Assembly (NCBI GenBank): GCA_023411035.1
Contig: JAEYPE010000239.1
Coordinates: 8,887-72,886 of the forward strand
Source of the DNA: Pseudomonadota bacterium
GTDB taxonomy: Bacteria > Pseudomonadota > Alphaproteobacteria > Azospirillales > Azospirillaceae
DNA length: 64,000 nt
Reading direction: 5' to 3'
Every line of letters begins with the position of its first letter. The first letter of the stretch is position 1. This document shows, piece after piece, positions 35,086-43,656 of this stretch. A program made the translations under genes and the position numbers. The notes under the pieces were generated by a model. It had not been told where the DNA came from, made no database searches, and saw only the letters and a program-made list of their open reading frames with translations.

Positions 35086-36918
35086 TCAGAAACGCATCCG
35101 CAATCGGGCGGTGAAGGCGTGGTTGTGGCCGTCCGCCCCCGACAGTTCGCCGCGGTATCCGACGGCGGCGCTGACCGCCTGCCAGAGCTGGGCGGACAGG
35201 CCGGCACCGATCACCAGGGAATCGCGGGAGTCGCCGCCGGGGTTGACGCTGTTGGCGGCCCCGCCGGGCAGGCGGACGGTGACGGTGCGCGCATCCTCCG
35301 CGAACTGGTGTTCCCAGGCGATGCCCAGGCTGGGCTGAAGCACCGCCCGCCCGATTTCCACAGTGGTGGAGGCTTCGGCGCCCACGCTGCTCTCAAGCGA
35401 TTCGGCGCTCTGCCGCTCGACGCCCAGCGACAGAAGGCCGGCGCCGCTCTCCTGATAGCCGTCGATGCGCGCGTGGATGTAGCGCAGGCCCAGCCGAGGC
35501 CCCAGCGCCACAGGCCCGACCTGCGCCGTGTAGCCCCCGGCGACCGATAGGGCGTAGGTGCGCCCGTCCGTTTCCGCCGAGGCGTTGGGAAACGGGGCGA
35601 AGCCCGTCGTCCGGTCGATGTCGCCGTACCGGTCGAAGGCGACGCTGCCCGCGACGGCCAGCAGGAAGCCCTGCGCCTCCGTCACCGCGTGCAGGCCGAT
35701 GATGGTGCTGGTCATGTCCAGCGTGCCCGCTCCCTCATCCAGCTTGGCATGGCCGCGCGACCCGCCGACCGACAGCCCGACGCGGGAGGACGGGCTGACC
35801 GGCAGTTCCGCGCCGACTCCGCCCGACTGCGTGTTGAAGCGGAAGCCCTGCCGCTCCGCCGTGCCGCCCAGGCGCCCCCAGGAGCCGTCGCCGATCAGGA
35901 AGGCGGTCAGTTGCCCGGAACCGAGCGGTGCCTCTTCCCGCGCGGCGGCGGGTCCGGCGATGGAGCCGAGCAGGGCGCGGTGCCAGCTCCGCGTCGTCTC
36001 GAAGGCCAGTTCCGGCTGCATCGCCACCGTCTCCGCCGCGTCGTTCAGCGCCAGCAGTGAGCCCTGCATATACTGTGCGATCCGCAGATGGGCGGCGCGG
36101 GTCGGGTGGATCTCGTCCCAATAGACGGTCTGGTCGGCCTGCGCCTCGGTCGGGCAGGCGCCGGTCGGCGTGTTGTTCGTCAGGCAGGGCGTGACGGCGT
36201 TGGTGAAGCCGTAGGCGGCGGGGTTGGCCGCCACCGCGCGGTAGAGCGCGTTGACGTCCGCCACCACCACGGTGACGCCCAGCCGCTTCTCCACATCCGC
36301 CATGGCCTGCGCCAACAGCGTGTTGTGGGAGGCGGTGACCGCGTTCAGAAGGGCGGCGCGGTCGGAATTGCGGGTGTCAGGAATCGTGCCGAGGTCCGGC
36401 AGGTTCGGCACCAGGAAGGTCTTTCCGCCGAGCGCGGCCAGCCGCTCCACCGCCGTGACGATGTTGCCGACCGTCTGGTTGACGAGGCCCGACGGGGCCG
36501 CCCCGGCGGTGACATGGTTGAAGTAATCGTTGCCGCCCGCCCAGACCGCGAACAGCCCGCCGCCGGTCCCGCCGGGCCGGCTGAGCAGGAACTGCCCCAC
36601 CTGCCCCTGGACGCCGGGAACGGCGGTCTGCGACAGGGTGCCGGTCTCCGCGCCGCCATAGGCGAAGTTGGTCTTCTGGTCGGGCTGGCTGCCGATCAGC
36701 GGGGCCAGCCGCTCCACCCAGACGGGGCCGTTGGAAAAGCGCCCGTCGTAATAAGGCGGGCTCGGCGGAATGGCGCCGCGCGTCAGTTCATAGACGCGGC
36801 CCGTGTCGGACAGGCTGTCGCCGAAAACGAACATCCGGTCGAACGGCACCGCCCCGGCGGACGCAGACGCCAGCAGCACCGCTCCGGTCGCCAGTGTGAT
36901 CGTTCCGCTTGCCGCCAT
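35086..36918 (-). CDS. Autotransporter GDSL esterase/lipase
   Basis: 610 residues. The signal peptide (1-23, ending SAGA) is followed by a GDSL/SGNH passenger (about 25-310): catalytic Ser in FVFGDSLSDTG, GGNDYF and the Asp-His motif DEIHPTRAAH. The C-terminal ~270 residues form an autotransporter beta-barrel that ends FTARLRMRF, with the terminal Phe. It should be displayed on the outer membrane (EstA-like) and hydrolyse short-chain or lipid esters. GGGGAAGAGG lies upstream of the ATG. Confidence 0.93.
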   Translation of the reverse strand: MAASGTITLATGAVLLASASAGAVPFDRMFVFGDSLSDTGRVYELTRGAIPPSPPYYDGRFSNGPVWVERLAPLIGSQPDQKTNFAYGGAETGTLSQTAVPGVQGQVGQFLLSRPGGTGGGLFAVWAGGNDYFNHVTAGAAPSGLVNQTVGNIVTAVERLAALGGKTFLVPNLPDLGTIPDTRNSDRAALLNAVTASHNTLLAQAMADVEKRLGVTVVVADVNALYRAVAANPAAYGFTNAVTPCLTNNTPTGACPTEAQADQTVYWDEIHPTRAAHLRIAQYMQGSLLALNDAAETVAMQPELAFETTRSWHRALLGSIAGPAAAREEAPLGSGQLTAFLIGDGSWGRLGGTAERQGFRFNTQSGGVGAELPVSPSSRVGLSVGGSRGHAKLDEGAGTLDMTSTIIGLHAVTEAQGFLLAVAGSVAFDRYGDIDRTTGFAPFPNASAETDGRTYALSVAGGYTAQVGPVALGPRLGLRYIHARIDGYQESGAGLLSLGVERQSAESLESSVGAEASTTVEIGRAVLQPSLGIAWEHQFAEDARTVTVRLPGGAANSVNPGGDSRDSLVIGAGLSAQLWQAVSAAVGYRGELSGADGHNHAFTARLRMRF

Positions 36919-37032
36919 GCCCCTCTTCCCCCTCGCCGCCGGATGGCGTGAAAACAGGGGTGTGGCGTGAAATCGGGGGGCGGTACCGCCATTGCGCCGG
37001 GAAGGGAAGCCGCTTGGGCCGGTTCACCTGAT

Positions 37033-37064
37033 CATGGGGCACCCGTGCATGGGTCTGCCCCATG
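37033..37064. repeat. Intergenic hairpin upstream of the autotransporter gene
   Basis: CATGGGGCA (37033-37041) and TGCCCCATG (37056-37064) form a 9-bp perfect stem. An inner CCC/GGG pairing extends it. It lies in the 235-bp gap between the cytochrome b561 stop and the autotransporter start. No U-tract. Confidence 0.5.
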
Positions 37065-37153
37065 GAGGAGGCAGTACCTCGCCACTTGGCGGGCGGCTCC
37101 AACCGGCTTTCCGGTGCGGGCGCCGCCCGTTCCTTTCCGGCTGACGATCCTCC

Positions 37154-37729
37154 TTACCGATTTCCTTTGGGCATCATGCGGCTGAGCGTCCCGTCTTTCA
37201 GCACATACTGGTGGACCAGCGCCGCCGCGGCGTGCAGCCCGGCGACCACGACGATGACGGTGCCGAGGAACTCGTGCGCCTCTTCCAGCGTGTGGCCGAA
37301 GTCCTTGTTCTCGCCCACCAGCGTTGGCAGCGTGAACAGGCCGAAGACGGACACCGGATGGCCATTGGCCTGGGTCATCAGAACGCCGACCAGAGGCACG
37401 GCGATCATCAGGGCGTAGAGCGCCAGATGCCCGGCCTTGGCGGCCAGCAGGAGCAGCGGCGCGGTTCCGGCGGGCATGGGCGGCGGCGGGCTGACGGCGC
37501 GCCAGACCATGCGCAGCGCCACCAGAGCCAGCACCAGGACGCCAAGCGACTGGTGAAGGTCCATCAGCGCGGTCCGCCCCGGCCCGCGAGGCACCAGCCC
37601 GCGTCCCTGGGCGATGGCGAAGGCCACGAGGATCAGCAGGGCGACGCTCCAGTGAAAGAACAGCATCACCCCGTCGTAGCGGGTCTTCACGGGCGGCTGG
37701 GCGGCAGCCTCGGGAAAGGCGTTGGACAT
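37154..37729 (-). CDS. Cytochrome b561 family membrane protein
   Basis: 191 residues, four transmembrane helices. Candidate haem-ligand histidines: FFHWSVALL (helix 1), DLHQSLGV (helix 2), GLHAAAALVHQYV (helix 4). The C-terminal KDGTLSRMMP is typical of bacterial cytochrome b561/YodB. It transfers electrons from quinol to periplasmic acceptors or superoxide. ATG 37729 has GAGAGGG upstream and avoids a long unconserved N-terminus. Confidence 0.9.
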   Translation of the reverse strand: MSNAFPEAAAQPPVKTRYDGVMLFFHWSVALLILVAFAIAQGRGLVPRGPGRTALMDLHQSLGVLVLALVALRMVWRAVSPPPPMPAGTAPLLLLAAKAGHLALYALMIAVPLVGVLMTQANGHPVSVFGLFTLPTLVGENKDFGHTLEEAHEFLGTVIVVVAGLHAAAALVHQYVLKDGTLSRMMPKGNR

Positions 37730-37911
37730 CGGAAGCCCTCTCATCGGCGGAAACGTGCGCGTCCCTCCGATTCTGTCAGGGGGCGACTGAACCGAAGCTG
37801 AACGGCGGAACCCAGGACAGACATGGGACGCGCATGGCGGGTCCGCGTCGTGGTCGCAAGGGTGGCGCGGCGCTACAGTCGCGCTACCTCCATCGGACGG
37901 AAGCGTCTCCA

Positions 37912-38469
37912 ATGCCCATCCACATCAACCGCGGCCGCCTGACCTCCGAGCGCCAACGCCGGGGCTGGTCACAGGAGCATCTGGCCGGGGCGAGCGGCGT
38001 CAGCGTCCGCACGGTTCAACGTCTGGAACGGGGCGGGGCGGCGGCCCCCGCCTCCCTGATGGCCCTGGCGGCGGCCCTGGCCCTGCCCTTCGAGGCGCTG
38101 GCCGGAAGCACGGGCATGGCCCGTCGCGTCACGCCGCTGACGATCCTCCCGGACATCGGCCCCAGCCTCGCCCGTTACCGGGGTCTGGGATTCGCGGTCA
38201 TCGAGACGGAGAACCCCGGCTGCGTGGGCCTGCGGGCGGGTCCGTCATACCTGATCCTATGCACCACCACCTTCATGGCCGGCGACTTCCGCGGCGGAAC
38301 CGTCGCCACGCTGGAAGGACGGACGATCCCCTACATCCGGGTCGATTCGTTGAACCGGGCGACGGGCGCCTATTCCCGGCTGGCCGAACTCGTCACCACC
38401 CGCGCCGGCACCCGCGAGGCGCTGGTGGAAGACAACGGGGAATGGGCAATCCTGGCGGAAACCGCTTGA
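37912..38469 (+). CDS. XRE-type HTH regulator fused to a glyoxalase/VOC-like domain
   Basis: 185 residues. The helix-turn-helix is at about 8-55 (LTSERQRRGWSQEHLAGASGVSVRTVQRLERG). A C-terminal domain (about 75-185) begins DIGPSLARYRGLGFAVIETENPGCVGLRAG and resembles a VOC fold half. The VOC part may bind a small-molecule effector. GGAAG lies upstream of the ATG. It is divergent from cytochrome b561, which it might regulate. Confidence 0.82.
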   Translation: MPIHINRGRLTSERQRRGWSQEHLAGASGVSVRTVQRLERGGAAAPASLMALAAALALPFEALAGSTGMARRVTPLTILPDIGPSLARYRGLGFAVIETENPGCVGLRAGPSYLILCTTTFMAGDFRGGTVATLEGRTIPYIRVDSLNRATGAYSRLAELVTTRAGTREALVEDNGEWAILAETA

Positions 38470-38481
38470 TTGCTTGCCACC

Positions 38482-38504
38482 CCCTCTCCTGCCCTGGGAG
38501 AGGG
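38482..38504. repeat. REP-like hairpin, copy 1
   Basis: CCCTCTCC (38482-38489) pairs with GGAGAGGG (38497-38504), 7-nt loop. It lies between convergent genes, so it may also end transcription. A related palindrome occurs at 46386-46430. Confidence 0.55.
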
Positions 38505-38507
38505 CAA

Positions 38508-40481
38508 CTAAACCGCCTCTTCGGTTTCCGGCGCCAGTTCGGCGGCGGGCAGCAGGCGGCGGACGGTCAGGCATACGATGTCGCCCGTCTGCCCGCCCGG
38601 CCCCACATGCGACTCCACCGCGCGCAGGAGCAGCTCGGAACGGTCGCGCGCCGACAGCCCACGGCCTTGTTGCAGCACAGCGGCCAGACGTTCTTCCCCG
38701 AAGGGCTCGCGCATGGCGTTCACCGCCCGCAGCACGCCCTCGGTGCAGAGGAACAGCGTGTCGTCCTGCTCCAGCCGGGTCACCGCCTCGCCATAGGGAA
38801 TGCCCTTGCGCACGCCCAGCGCCGGACCGCCCGCGTCGGCCAGGGACAGAATGCTGCCGTCCGCCTGGATGCGGCAGGGCGTGCGGTTGCCGGCGCTGGA
38901 GTGGCTGAGCGTCCCGGCCTCCCGGTCGTAGAGGGCGACGAAGGCGGTGGCGAAGCCGTCGAAGGGGCTCTGCCCGCACAGCCGGTCGTTGGCGGCGGTC
39001 AGGATGGCGGCGGGGGTCGTGCCGGGCCGGGCCGCGGCCTCGCGGATCGCAGCGCGCACCAGCAGCATCAGGAAGGCCGCCGGCACGCCCCAGCCGGACA
39101 CCCCGGCCACCACCAGCAGGCAATTGCGCTCGTCCAGCTCGATCACGTCGTAGAAGTCGCCGCTGACCGCCGGGCCGGGAACCAGCAGGCCGAAGAACTG
39201 GCTGTCGCGCCCGGCGGGAAGCTGCTGCGGCAGCAGATTCGCCTGCACGTCGCGGGCGGCGCGCTGCTCCTCCTCGATCAGGCTTTCGGCGGCGTTCAGC
39301 TTCTCGGTGCTGGTTTCCAGTTCCGCCGTGCGCATCAGAAGCTGGGCGTCCAGCGTCTCCTCGCGGTAGGACGCCTCCAGCGCCATGCTGCGGAAGACGC
39401 GGGCGAGGCGGCCCATCTCGTCGTTGCGCTCCATCGCCTCGTTCAGGGTGAAGGGGTTGAAGCGCCCGGCCTCCACCGCCGCCACGGCCTCGCCCAGCCG
39501 CTCGATCGGGGCCATCTGGCTGCGGGCGAACCGCACCGCGCTGTAGACGCCCAGCGCCAGCACCAGCACCCCCATCAGCAGGCCGATCTTCACATGGCGG
39601 CCAACCACCGACGACAGATCCTCCGCCGGCAGGCGCACCACCGCGATGCCCGCCCCCTGCCCGGCCACCGCCGGCACCGGGGCGAAGGCGGTCAGGCGGT
39701 CGCCCTCATGCAGAAAGCCGGTCTCGCCCGCCGCCGCCGCGGCCTTCGCCGCCTCGATGGCCTGCTCCGACAGCGGCCCGGCGCTGGGGCCGGTGGCGTG
39801 CACGGCAAGGCGTCCGTCGCGCTCCAGCAGCCACACGCCCTCCACCGTGCCGCCGGCCAGCAGGGCGGCCATCAGCCCGTCCACGCCGGCCTTGCGGGCG
39901 ATGTCGCCCAGCTTGCGCACGTCGGCGCCGACCTGGACGATGCGCGGCTTGTCCACGCCGGCCACGCCCGCGAACTTCATCAGCTTACCGCCTTCGGTGG
40001 CGGCGTCGGTCACCACCTTTTCCGGCGCGCGGTTCAGCAGGCCGTAATAGGGGGCCTGTCGCGGCTGCGCCTTGGCATCGGGGCCGAAGGTGATGTCGGG
40101 GCCGGGAATGTTGTGCAGATAGGCGCGGCCCCGGTTGTCGGTGATCCAGATCTCGTCCGGCCCACCGGCTTCCGCGATGGACTTCAGCCGGTCGGTCACC
40201 GCCCTGATGGACGTCTTGCCTGCCTCCATCACCGCGACGAGGTGGGCGGCGAGAGTCGCCTCCGACAGCAGCCGGTCGCCCAGCAGAGCCTCCACGTCGC
40301 GCGGGACCTCGCGCGCCAGGGTGGCGTTGCGGGCCAGCAGAGTCGCCGCCATGCGGCCGTCCGCCTCCACCCGCGACTGGATCGACGAGTGGGTCGTCCA
40401 GGCCAGCAGCACCGTGACCGCAGCCACCGCCAGCGTCACCAGCCCGGAGATCAGCAGGATCAAACGCCCTTGAAAGGTCAT
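38508..40481 (-). CDS. Membrane-bound SpoIIE-type (PP2C) phosphatase with cache-like sensor and HAMP
   Basis: 657 residues. TM1 is at about 5-27 and a periplasmic cache-like region at about 30-300 (DEIWITDNRGRAYLHNI). TM2 is near 305-325, followed by HAMP (SQMAPIERLGEAVAAVEAGRF), a short coiled coil and C-terminal SpoIIE (about 430-650). The first motif SGDFYDVIELD is intact. The usual DVSG is GVSG, TDG is TEG and the final DD is GD, so metal binding and activity may be impaired. RsbU-like proteins control anti-sigma partner switching. ATG 40481 was chosen because a long upstream extension in the same frame belongs to no family. Confidence 0.88.
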   Translation of the reverse strand: MTFQGRLILLISGLVTLAVAAVTVLLAWTTHSSIQSRVEADGRMAATLLARNATLAREVPRDVEALLGDRLLSEATLAAHLVAVMEAGKTSIRAVTDRLKSIAEAGGPDEIWITDNRGRAYLHNIPGPDITFGPDAKAQPRQAPYYGLLNRAPEKVVTDAATEGGKLMKFAGVAGVDKPRIVQVGADVRKLGDIARKAGVDGLMAALLAGGTVEGVWLLERDGRLAVHATGPSAGPLSEQAIEAAKAAAAAGETGFLHEGDRLTAFAPVPAVAGQGAGIAVVRLPAEDLSSVVGRHVKIGLLMGVLVLALGVYSAVRFARSQMAPIERLGEAVAAVEAGRFNPFTLNEAMERNDEMGRLARVFRSMALEASYREETLDAQLLMRTAELETSTEKLNAAESLIEEEQRAARDVQANLLPQQLPAGRDSQFFGLLVPGPAVSGDFYDVIELDERNCLLVVAGVSGWGVPAAFLMLLVRAAIREAAARPGTTPAAILTAANDRLCGQSPFDGFATAFVALYDREAGTLSHSSAGNRTPCRIQADGSILSLADAGGPALGVRKGIPYGEAVTRLEQDDTLFLCTEGVLRAVNAMREPFGEERLAAVLQQGRGLSARDRSELLLRAVESHVGPGGQTGDIVCLTVRRLLPAAELAPETEEAV

Positions 40482-40639
40482 GGAGGGGACCCGCCTTCTG
40501 TAGCCAACCGACCGCCGCGGACATCGCCCCTTTCCCGGAACAAGCCGGGGATTTGGGCAAAATTGCCCTACCGCGCATGCCGGTTCTACCCAGCCGCGCC
40601 GCTTTAGTCCAGGAGAGGCGGACGCCCGGCCTGTAACCT

Positions 40640-41644
40640 TCAATACCAGTAGCCGCCGATCCGGTAGCGCGGGCGCCGCAGCGCCGCCGGCATGGCGAGG
40701 TGCGGCGGGGCGTGCAGGGCATAGGCGTCCAGACCCGGCAGGACCGGCGGCGGGGTGCGAAGCTCCATCAGGCGGCGCACGCGCTCCTCGGTTTCCGGAT
40801 GGGTGCGAAGCAGCGACGGGATGTTCTGCGCCCGGCGGCGGCCCGGAAAGCGCAAGCCCTCCCACGGGCCATGCTGCAACCGCTCGATTCGGGCCAGCGC
40901 CGACGCCACGCCTTCCGGATCGCCGGTCAGGTGGGCGGCGTCCAGGTCGGCATCGAACTCCCGCGTGCGGGACAGGGCGAGTTGCAGCAGCACGCCGATC
41001 CAGGGTGCAGCGATAAGCAGCAGGACAAGCAGCCAGGGAACCGCCTCCTGCCGCAACATCAGAAGGGGCAGGTTGAGAATCAGCAGAGCCATGCCGAAGA
41101 CGGACATCAGCCGGGTCAGGCTGGTCACCGTGTCGGCCAACCCCATCACCGTCAGGTCGTTGTTGCGCACATGGCTGACCTCGTGCGCCAACACGCCGGC
41201 CAGTTCGCGCAGGCTGAGCGCGCGGAGCAGCCCGTCGGTCACCGCGATGGCCGACTGGCGGCGGCTGCCCACGGCGAAGGCGTTCAGCGCCGGGCTGGCG
41301 ACGTACCAAAGTTCCGGCACGGCGGGCAGGTCCGCCCGGCAGGCGATGGCGGTCAGCGCGTCGAACAGGACCGGGGCTTCCGCATAGGACAGGCGGCGGG
41401 CGCCGAACATGCCCAGGATCATCCGCGGCGACAGGCGCGGGCTGAACAGCAGGCTGATCCCACCACCCAGCAGAGCCCATAGCACCCCCTCCGTCCCTGC
41501 CAGGATCAGGCCGCACAGCGCCAGCAGAAGCACCATGCCGCCGAGCAGCAGCAGGGAATGCAGGACGTTCGCGGTCTTGTGGCGCCGCCGCAGTTCGGCG
41601 ACCGCAAGATCGGTGGGCACGAAGGACAACGGCTTGTGCGGCAT
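40640..41644 (-). CDS. M48 family (HtpX-like) membrane metalloprotease
   Basis: 334 residues. Two N-terminal transmembrane segments (LHSLLLLGGMVLLLALCGLI and a following one) precede the zinc motif HEVSH in ELAGVLAHEVSHVRNNDL. Two more hydrophobic segments (about 200-245) follow, then the third ligand region REFDADLDAAHL. It probably degrades damaged membrane proteins. ATG 41644 is preferred; 41680 is possible. It is divergent from cbpA. Confidence 0.9.
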   Translation of the reverse strand: MPHKPLSFVPTDLAVAELRRRHKTANVLHSLLLLGGMVLLLALCGLILAGTEGVLWALLGGGISLLFSPRLSPRMILGMFGARRLSYAEAPVLFDALTAIACRADLPAVPELWYVASPALNAFAVGSRRQSAIAVTDGLLRALSLRELAGVLAHEVSHVRNNDLTVMGLADTVTSLTRLMSVFGMALLILNLPLLMLRQEAVPWLLVLLLIAAPWIGVLLQLALSRTREFDADLDAAHLTGDPEGVASALARIERLQHGPWEGLRFPGRRRAQNIPSLLRTHPETEERVRRLMELRTPPPVLPGLDAYALHAPPHLAMPAALRRPRYRIGGYWY

Positions 41645-41873
41645 GACGGGCGCTGCCTCCCCCTCTCCTTTCGGGAACACTCAACCGGCGTCAAGTCCGG
41701 CCCGCAACATATTGGTCCGCGTTGTTCCATCGTCATCCCGGCCGCAAGCACAGGCGCCGTGCGCGGAGCGGAAGGGGCGCCCTCTTGATTTGCGGGCCGC
41801 CGTTGAACACATACACGTCCGACGTGCTCACCCTTCCGCCGCTGACCCCCGCTTTTCGATTACGGTCATCGCC

Positions 41874-42782
41874 ATGAGCAATCCTTACGACACTCTGGGA
41901 GTTTCACCCTCCGCTTCGGACGACGAGATCCGCAAGGCCTACCGGAAGCTGGCCAAGAAGCACCACCCCGACCTCAACCCCGGAAAGGCGGAGGCGGAGC
42001 AGCGCTTCAAGGACATCAGCGCCGCCTACAGCCTGCTGTCCGATCCGGACAAGCGCGCCCGCTTCGACCGCGGCGAAATCGACGCCTCCGGCCAGGAACG
42101 GCCCCAGCGTCAGTATTACCGCGACTTCGCGGAAGGCCCGGCGGGCGCCCGCTACGCCCATGCGGAAGGCTTCGCGTCCGACGATCTGGAACACATCTTC
42201 GCCGACCTGTTCGGCGGGCGCGGGTTCGCCCGCGGCGGCACCATGCCGATGAAGGGCGGCAATCTCAGCATGGCGCTGACGGTCGATTTCCTGGCCGCGG
42301 CCAAGGGCGGCAAACGCCGGGTCACCATGCCGGACGGGCGGACTCTGGACATCGACCTGCCCGCCGGGCTGGAGGACGGCGGGACCATCCGGCTGAAGGG
42401 CCAGGGCCTGCCGGGAACCAACGGCGGGCCGCCCGGCGATGCGCTGGTCACCGTGAAGGTTTCGCCCCACCCCTGGTTCCGGCGCGAAGGCGACGACGTG
42501 CAACTCGACCTGCCGGTGACCCTGGCCGAGGCGGTGTTGGGCGGCAAGGTGCGCGTGCCGACCATCGACGGGCCGGTGATGCTGACCGTTCCGAAGGGGG
42601 CGAACAACGGCACGCGCCTGCGGTTGAAGGGCAAGGGCATTCCCGGAGCCAACGGGGTGCGCGGCGACCAGTATGTGACGCTGCGCATCGCCCTGCCCGA
42701 CGCGCCCGACCCGGCGCTGGAGGCGTTCGTTCGGGAATGGAAGCCCGACCACAACCCCAGGCGGGACATGGAGGCCGCGTGA
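41874..42782 (+). CDS. cbpA: DnaJ-like co-chaperone (CbpA type)
   Basis: 302 residues. An N-terminal J domain (NPYDTLGVSPSASDDEIRKAYR, with HPD in KKHHPDLNPG) is followed by a Gly-poor linker and two C-terminal substrate-binding domains (LDIDLPAGLEDGGTIRLKGQG, VMLTVPKGANNGTRLRLKGKG). There is no zinc finger, as in CbpA. It stimulates DnaK ATPase. It is followed after 1 nt by its predicted modulator gene. Confidence 0.93.
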   Translation: MSNPYDTLGVSPSASDDEIRKAYRKLAKKHHPDLNPGKAEAEQRFKDISAAYSLLSDPDKRARFDRGEIDASGQERPQRQYYRDFAEGPAGARYAHAEGFASDDLEHIFADLFGGRGFARGGTMPMKGGNLSMALTVDFLAAAKGGKRRVTMPDGRTLDIDLPAGLEDGGTIRLKGQGLPGTNGGPPGDALVTVKVSPHPWFRREGDDVQLDLPVTLAEAVLGGKVRVPTIDGPVMLTVPKGANNGTRLRLKGKGIPGANGVRGDQYVTLRIALPDAPDPALEAFVREWKPDHNPRRDMEAA

Positions 42783-42783
42783 C

Positions 42784-43137
42784 ATGGTCCAGCAAGGCGC
42801 GGAGCGGAGAACCGAAGAGGTGCTGGCCGCCTGCCGGCGCGTCTCTTCCGCCGAATTGACGGTGTGGGTGGAGCGGCACTGGCTGAGGCCGCGGCATGAA
42901 GGGAACAGCTTCGTCTTCAGCGAGGCCGACATGGCCCGGCTGGAATTGATCTGCGATCTGCGGGAGGATCTGGCGCTCGACGACGAGGCGATGCCGGTCG
43001 TGCTGTCCCTGCTGGACACCGTCTACGCCCTGCGGCGGCGCCTGCGCGTGTTGGCCGAAGCCATCGGCGATCTGCCGCCGGACGCCCGCTATCTCCTGCA
43101 GGACGAACTGCGGAAGCGGGAGGAAATGGAAGAGTAG
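42784..43137 (+). CDS. cbpM: CbpM-like chaperone modulator
   Basis: 117 residues, alpha-helical with a MerR-like N-terminus (SSAELTVWVERHWLRP) and a C-terminal helix pair. CbpM binds the J domain of CbpA and blocks its stimulation of DnaK. Assignment rests on the size, the layout and its position immediately after cbpA. Confidence 0.85.
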   Translation: MVQQGAERRTEEVLAACRRVSSAELTVWVERHWLRPRHEGNSFVFSEADMARLELICDLREDLALDDEAMPVVLSLLDTVYALRRRLRVLAEAIGDLPPDARYLLQDELRKREEMEE

Positions 43138-43140
43138 CGG

Positions 43141-43332
43141 TCAGCTCCGGATGCCGAAGGCCCGTCCGCTCAGCGCGATGTCCTGATTGAAGCCTTCCGC
43201 CACGCGGTCGTTGCCGCCGGACTGCATGCACAGCGTCACGTTGATGGCGCTGAGGATGGCATGGTCGATCTGCTCCGGCTTGGCGTTGTGGCGTTTGATG
43301 GCTTGGAGCGCGCGGGTAACGGATTGGGCCAT
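43141..43332 (-). CDS. Small hypothetical protein, 63 residues
   Basis: MAQSVTRALQAIKRHNAKPEQIDHAILSAIN... is mostly helical with one Cys and ends RAFGIRS. I do not recognise a family. The chosen ATG 43332 has a weak GGA upstream. It converges on cbpM with only 3 nt between stops. The long AT-rich upstream region suggests a regulated promoter. Confidence 0.6.
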   Translation of the reverse strand: MAQSVTRALQAIKRHNAKPEQIDHAILSAINVTLCMQSGGNDRVAEGFNQDIALSGRAFGIRS

Positions 43333-43656
43333 GTAGCGGATTCCGTCGGTTCTGGCAGGCTGGCCGGGTTGCCGGATGGCGGCATGATGCCGTCCTCCCG
43401 CCCATCCCGCTGTGCACCGGGCCACACCCCGCCGCACGGACCGCCTTTCGCAATGGCGGGACTCCTACGGCCCAAAATATTAAGCAGGTGTAAACGTCCG
43501 ACCGGTCCCGAAAGGCATAATCCTTTATGCCCTTTCCGGAAAATCCATCCTTCCAATGGCATAGCTTAAAGCATTGAATTGGTATTACCTTTTATAAAAG
43601 ACAAATGCGACATTTTGCCCGTCAGGCCGGGTTACCGGACGGCGTTGCCGCGGGTG
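43333..43656. other. AT-rich intergenic region
   Basis: 324 bp, notably AT-rich from about 43470 to 43620. It contains a hairpin GAAA-GGCATAA / TTATGCC-C-TTTC (43510-43536) with one bulged base and no U-tract. It lies upstream of the 63-residue gene and downstream of the flavoprotein gene. No ORF is convincing. Confidence 0.5.

Noticed and set aside
40482..41684. Extension of the SpoIIE phosphatase frame to a 1058-residue protein
   Set aside because: The upstream part overlaps the HtpX-like gene in another frame and is Arg/Pro-rich nonsense; the transmembrane start at 40481 is convincing.
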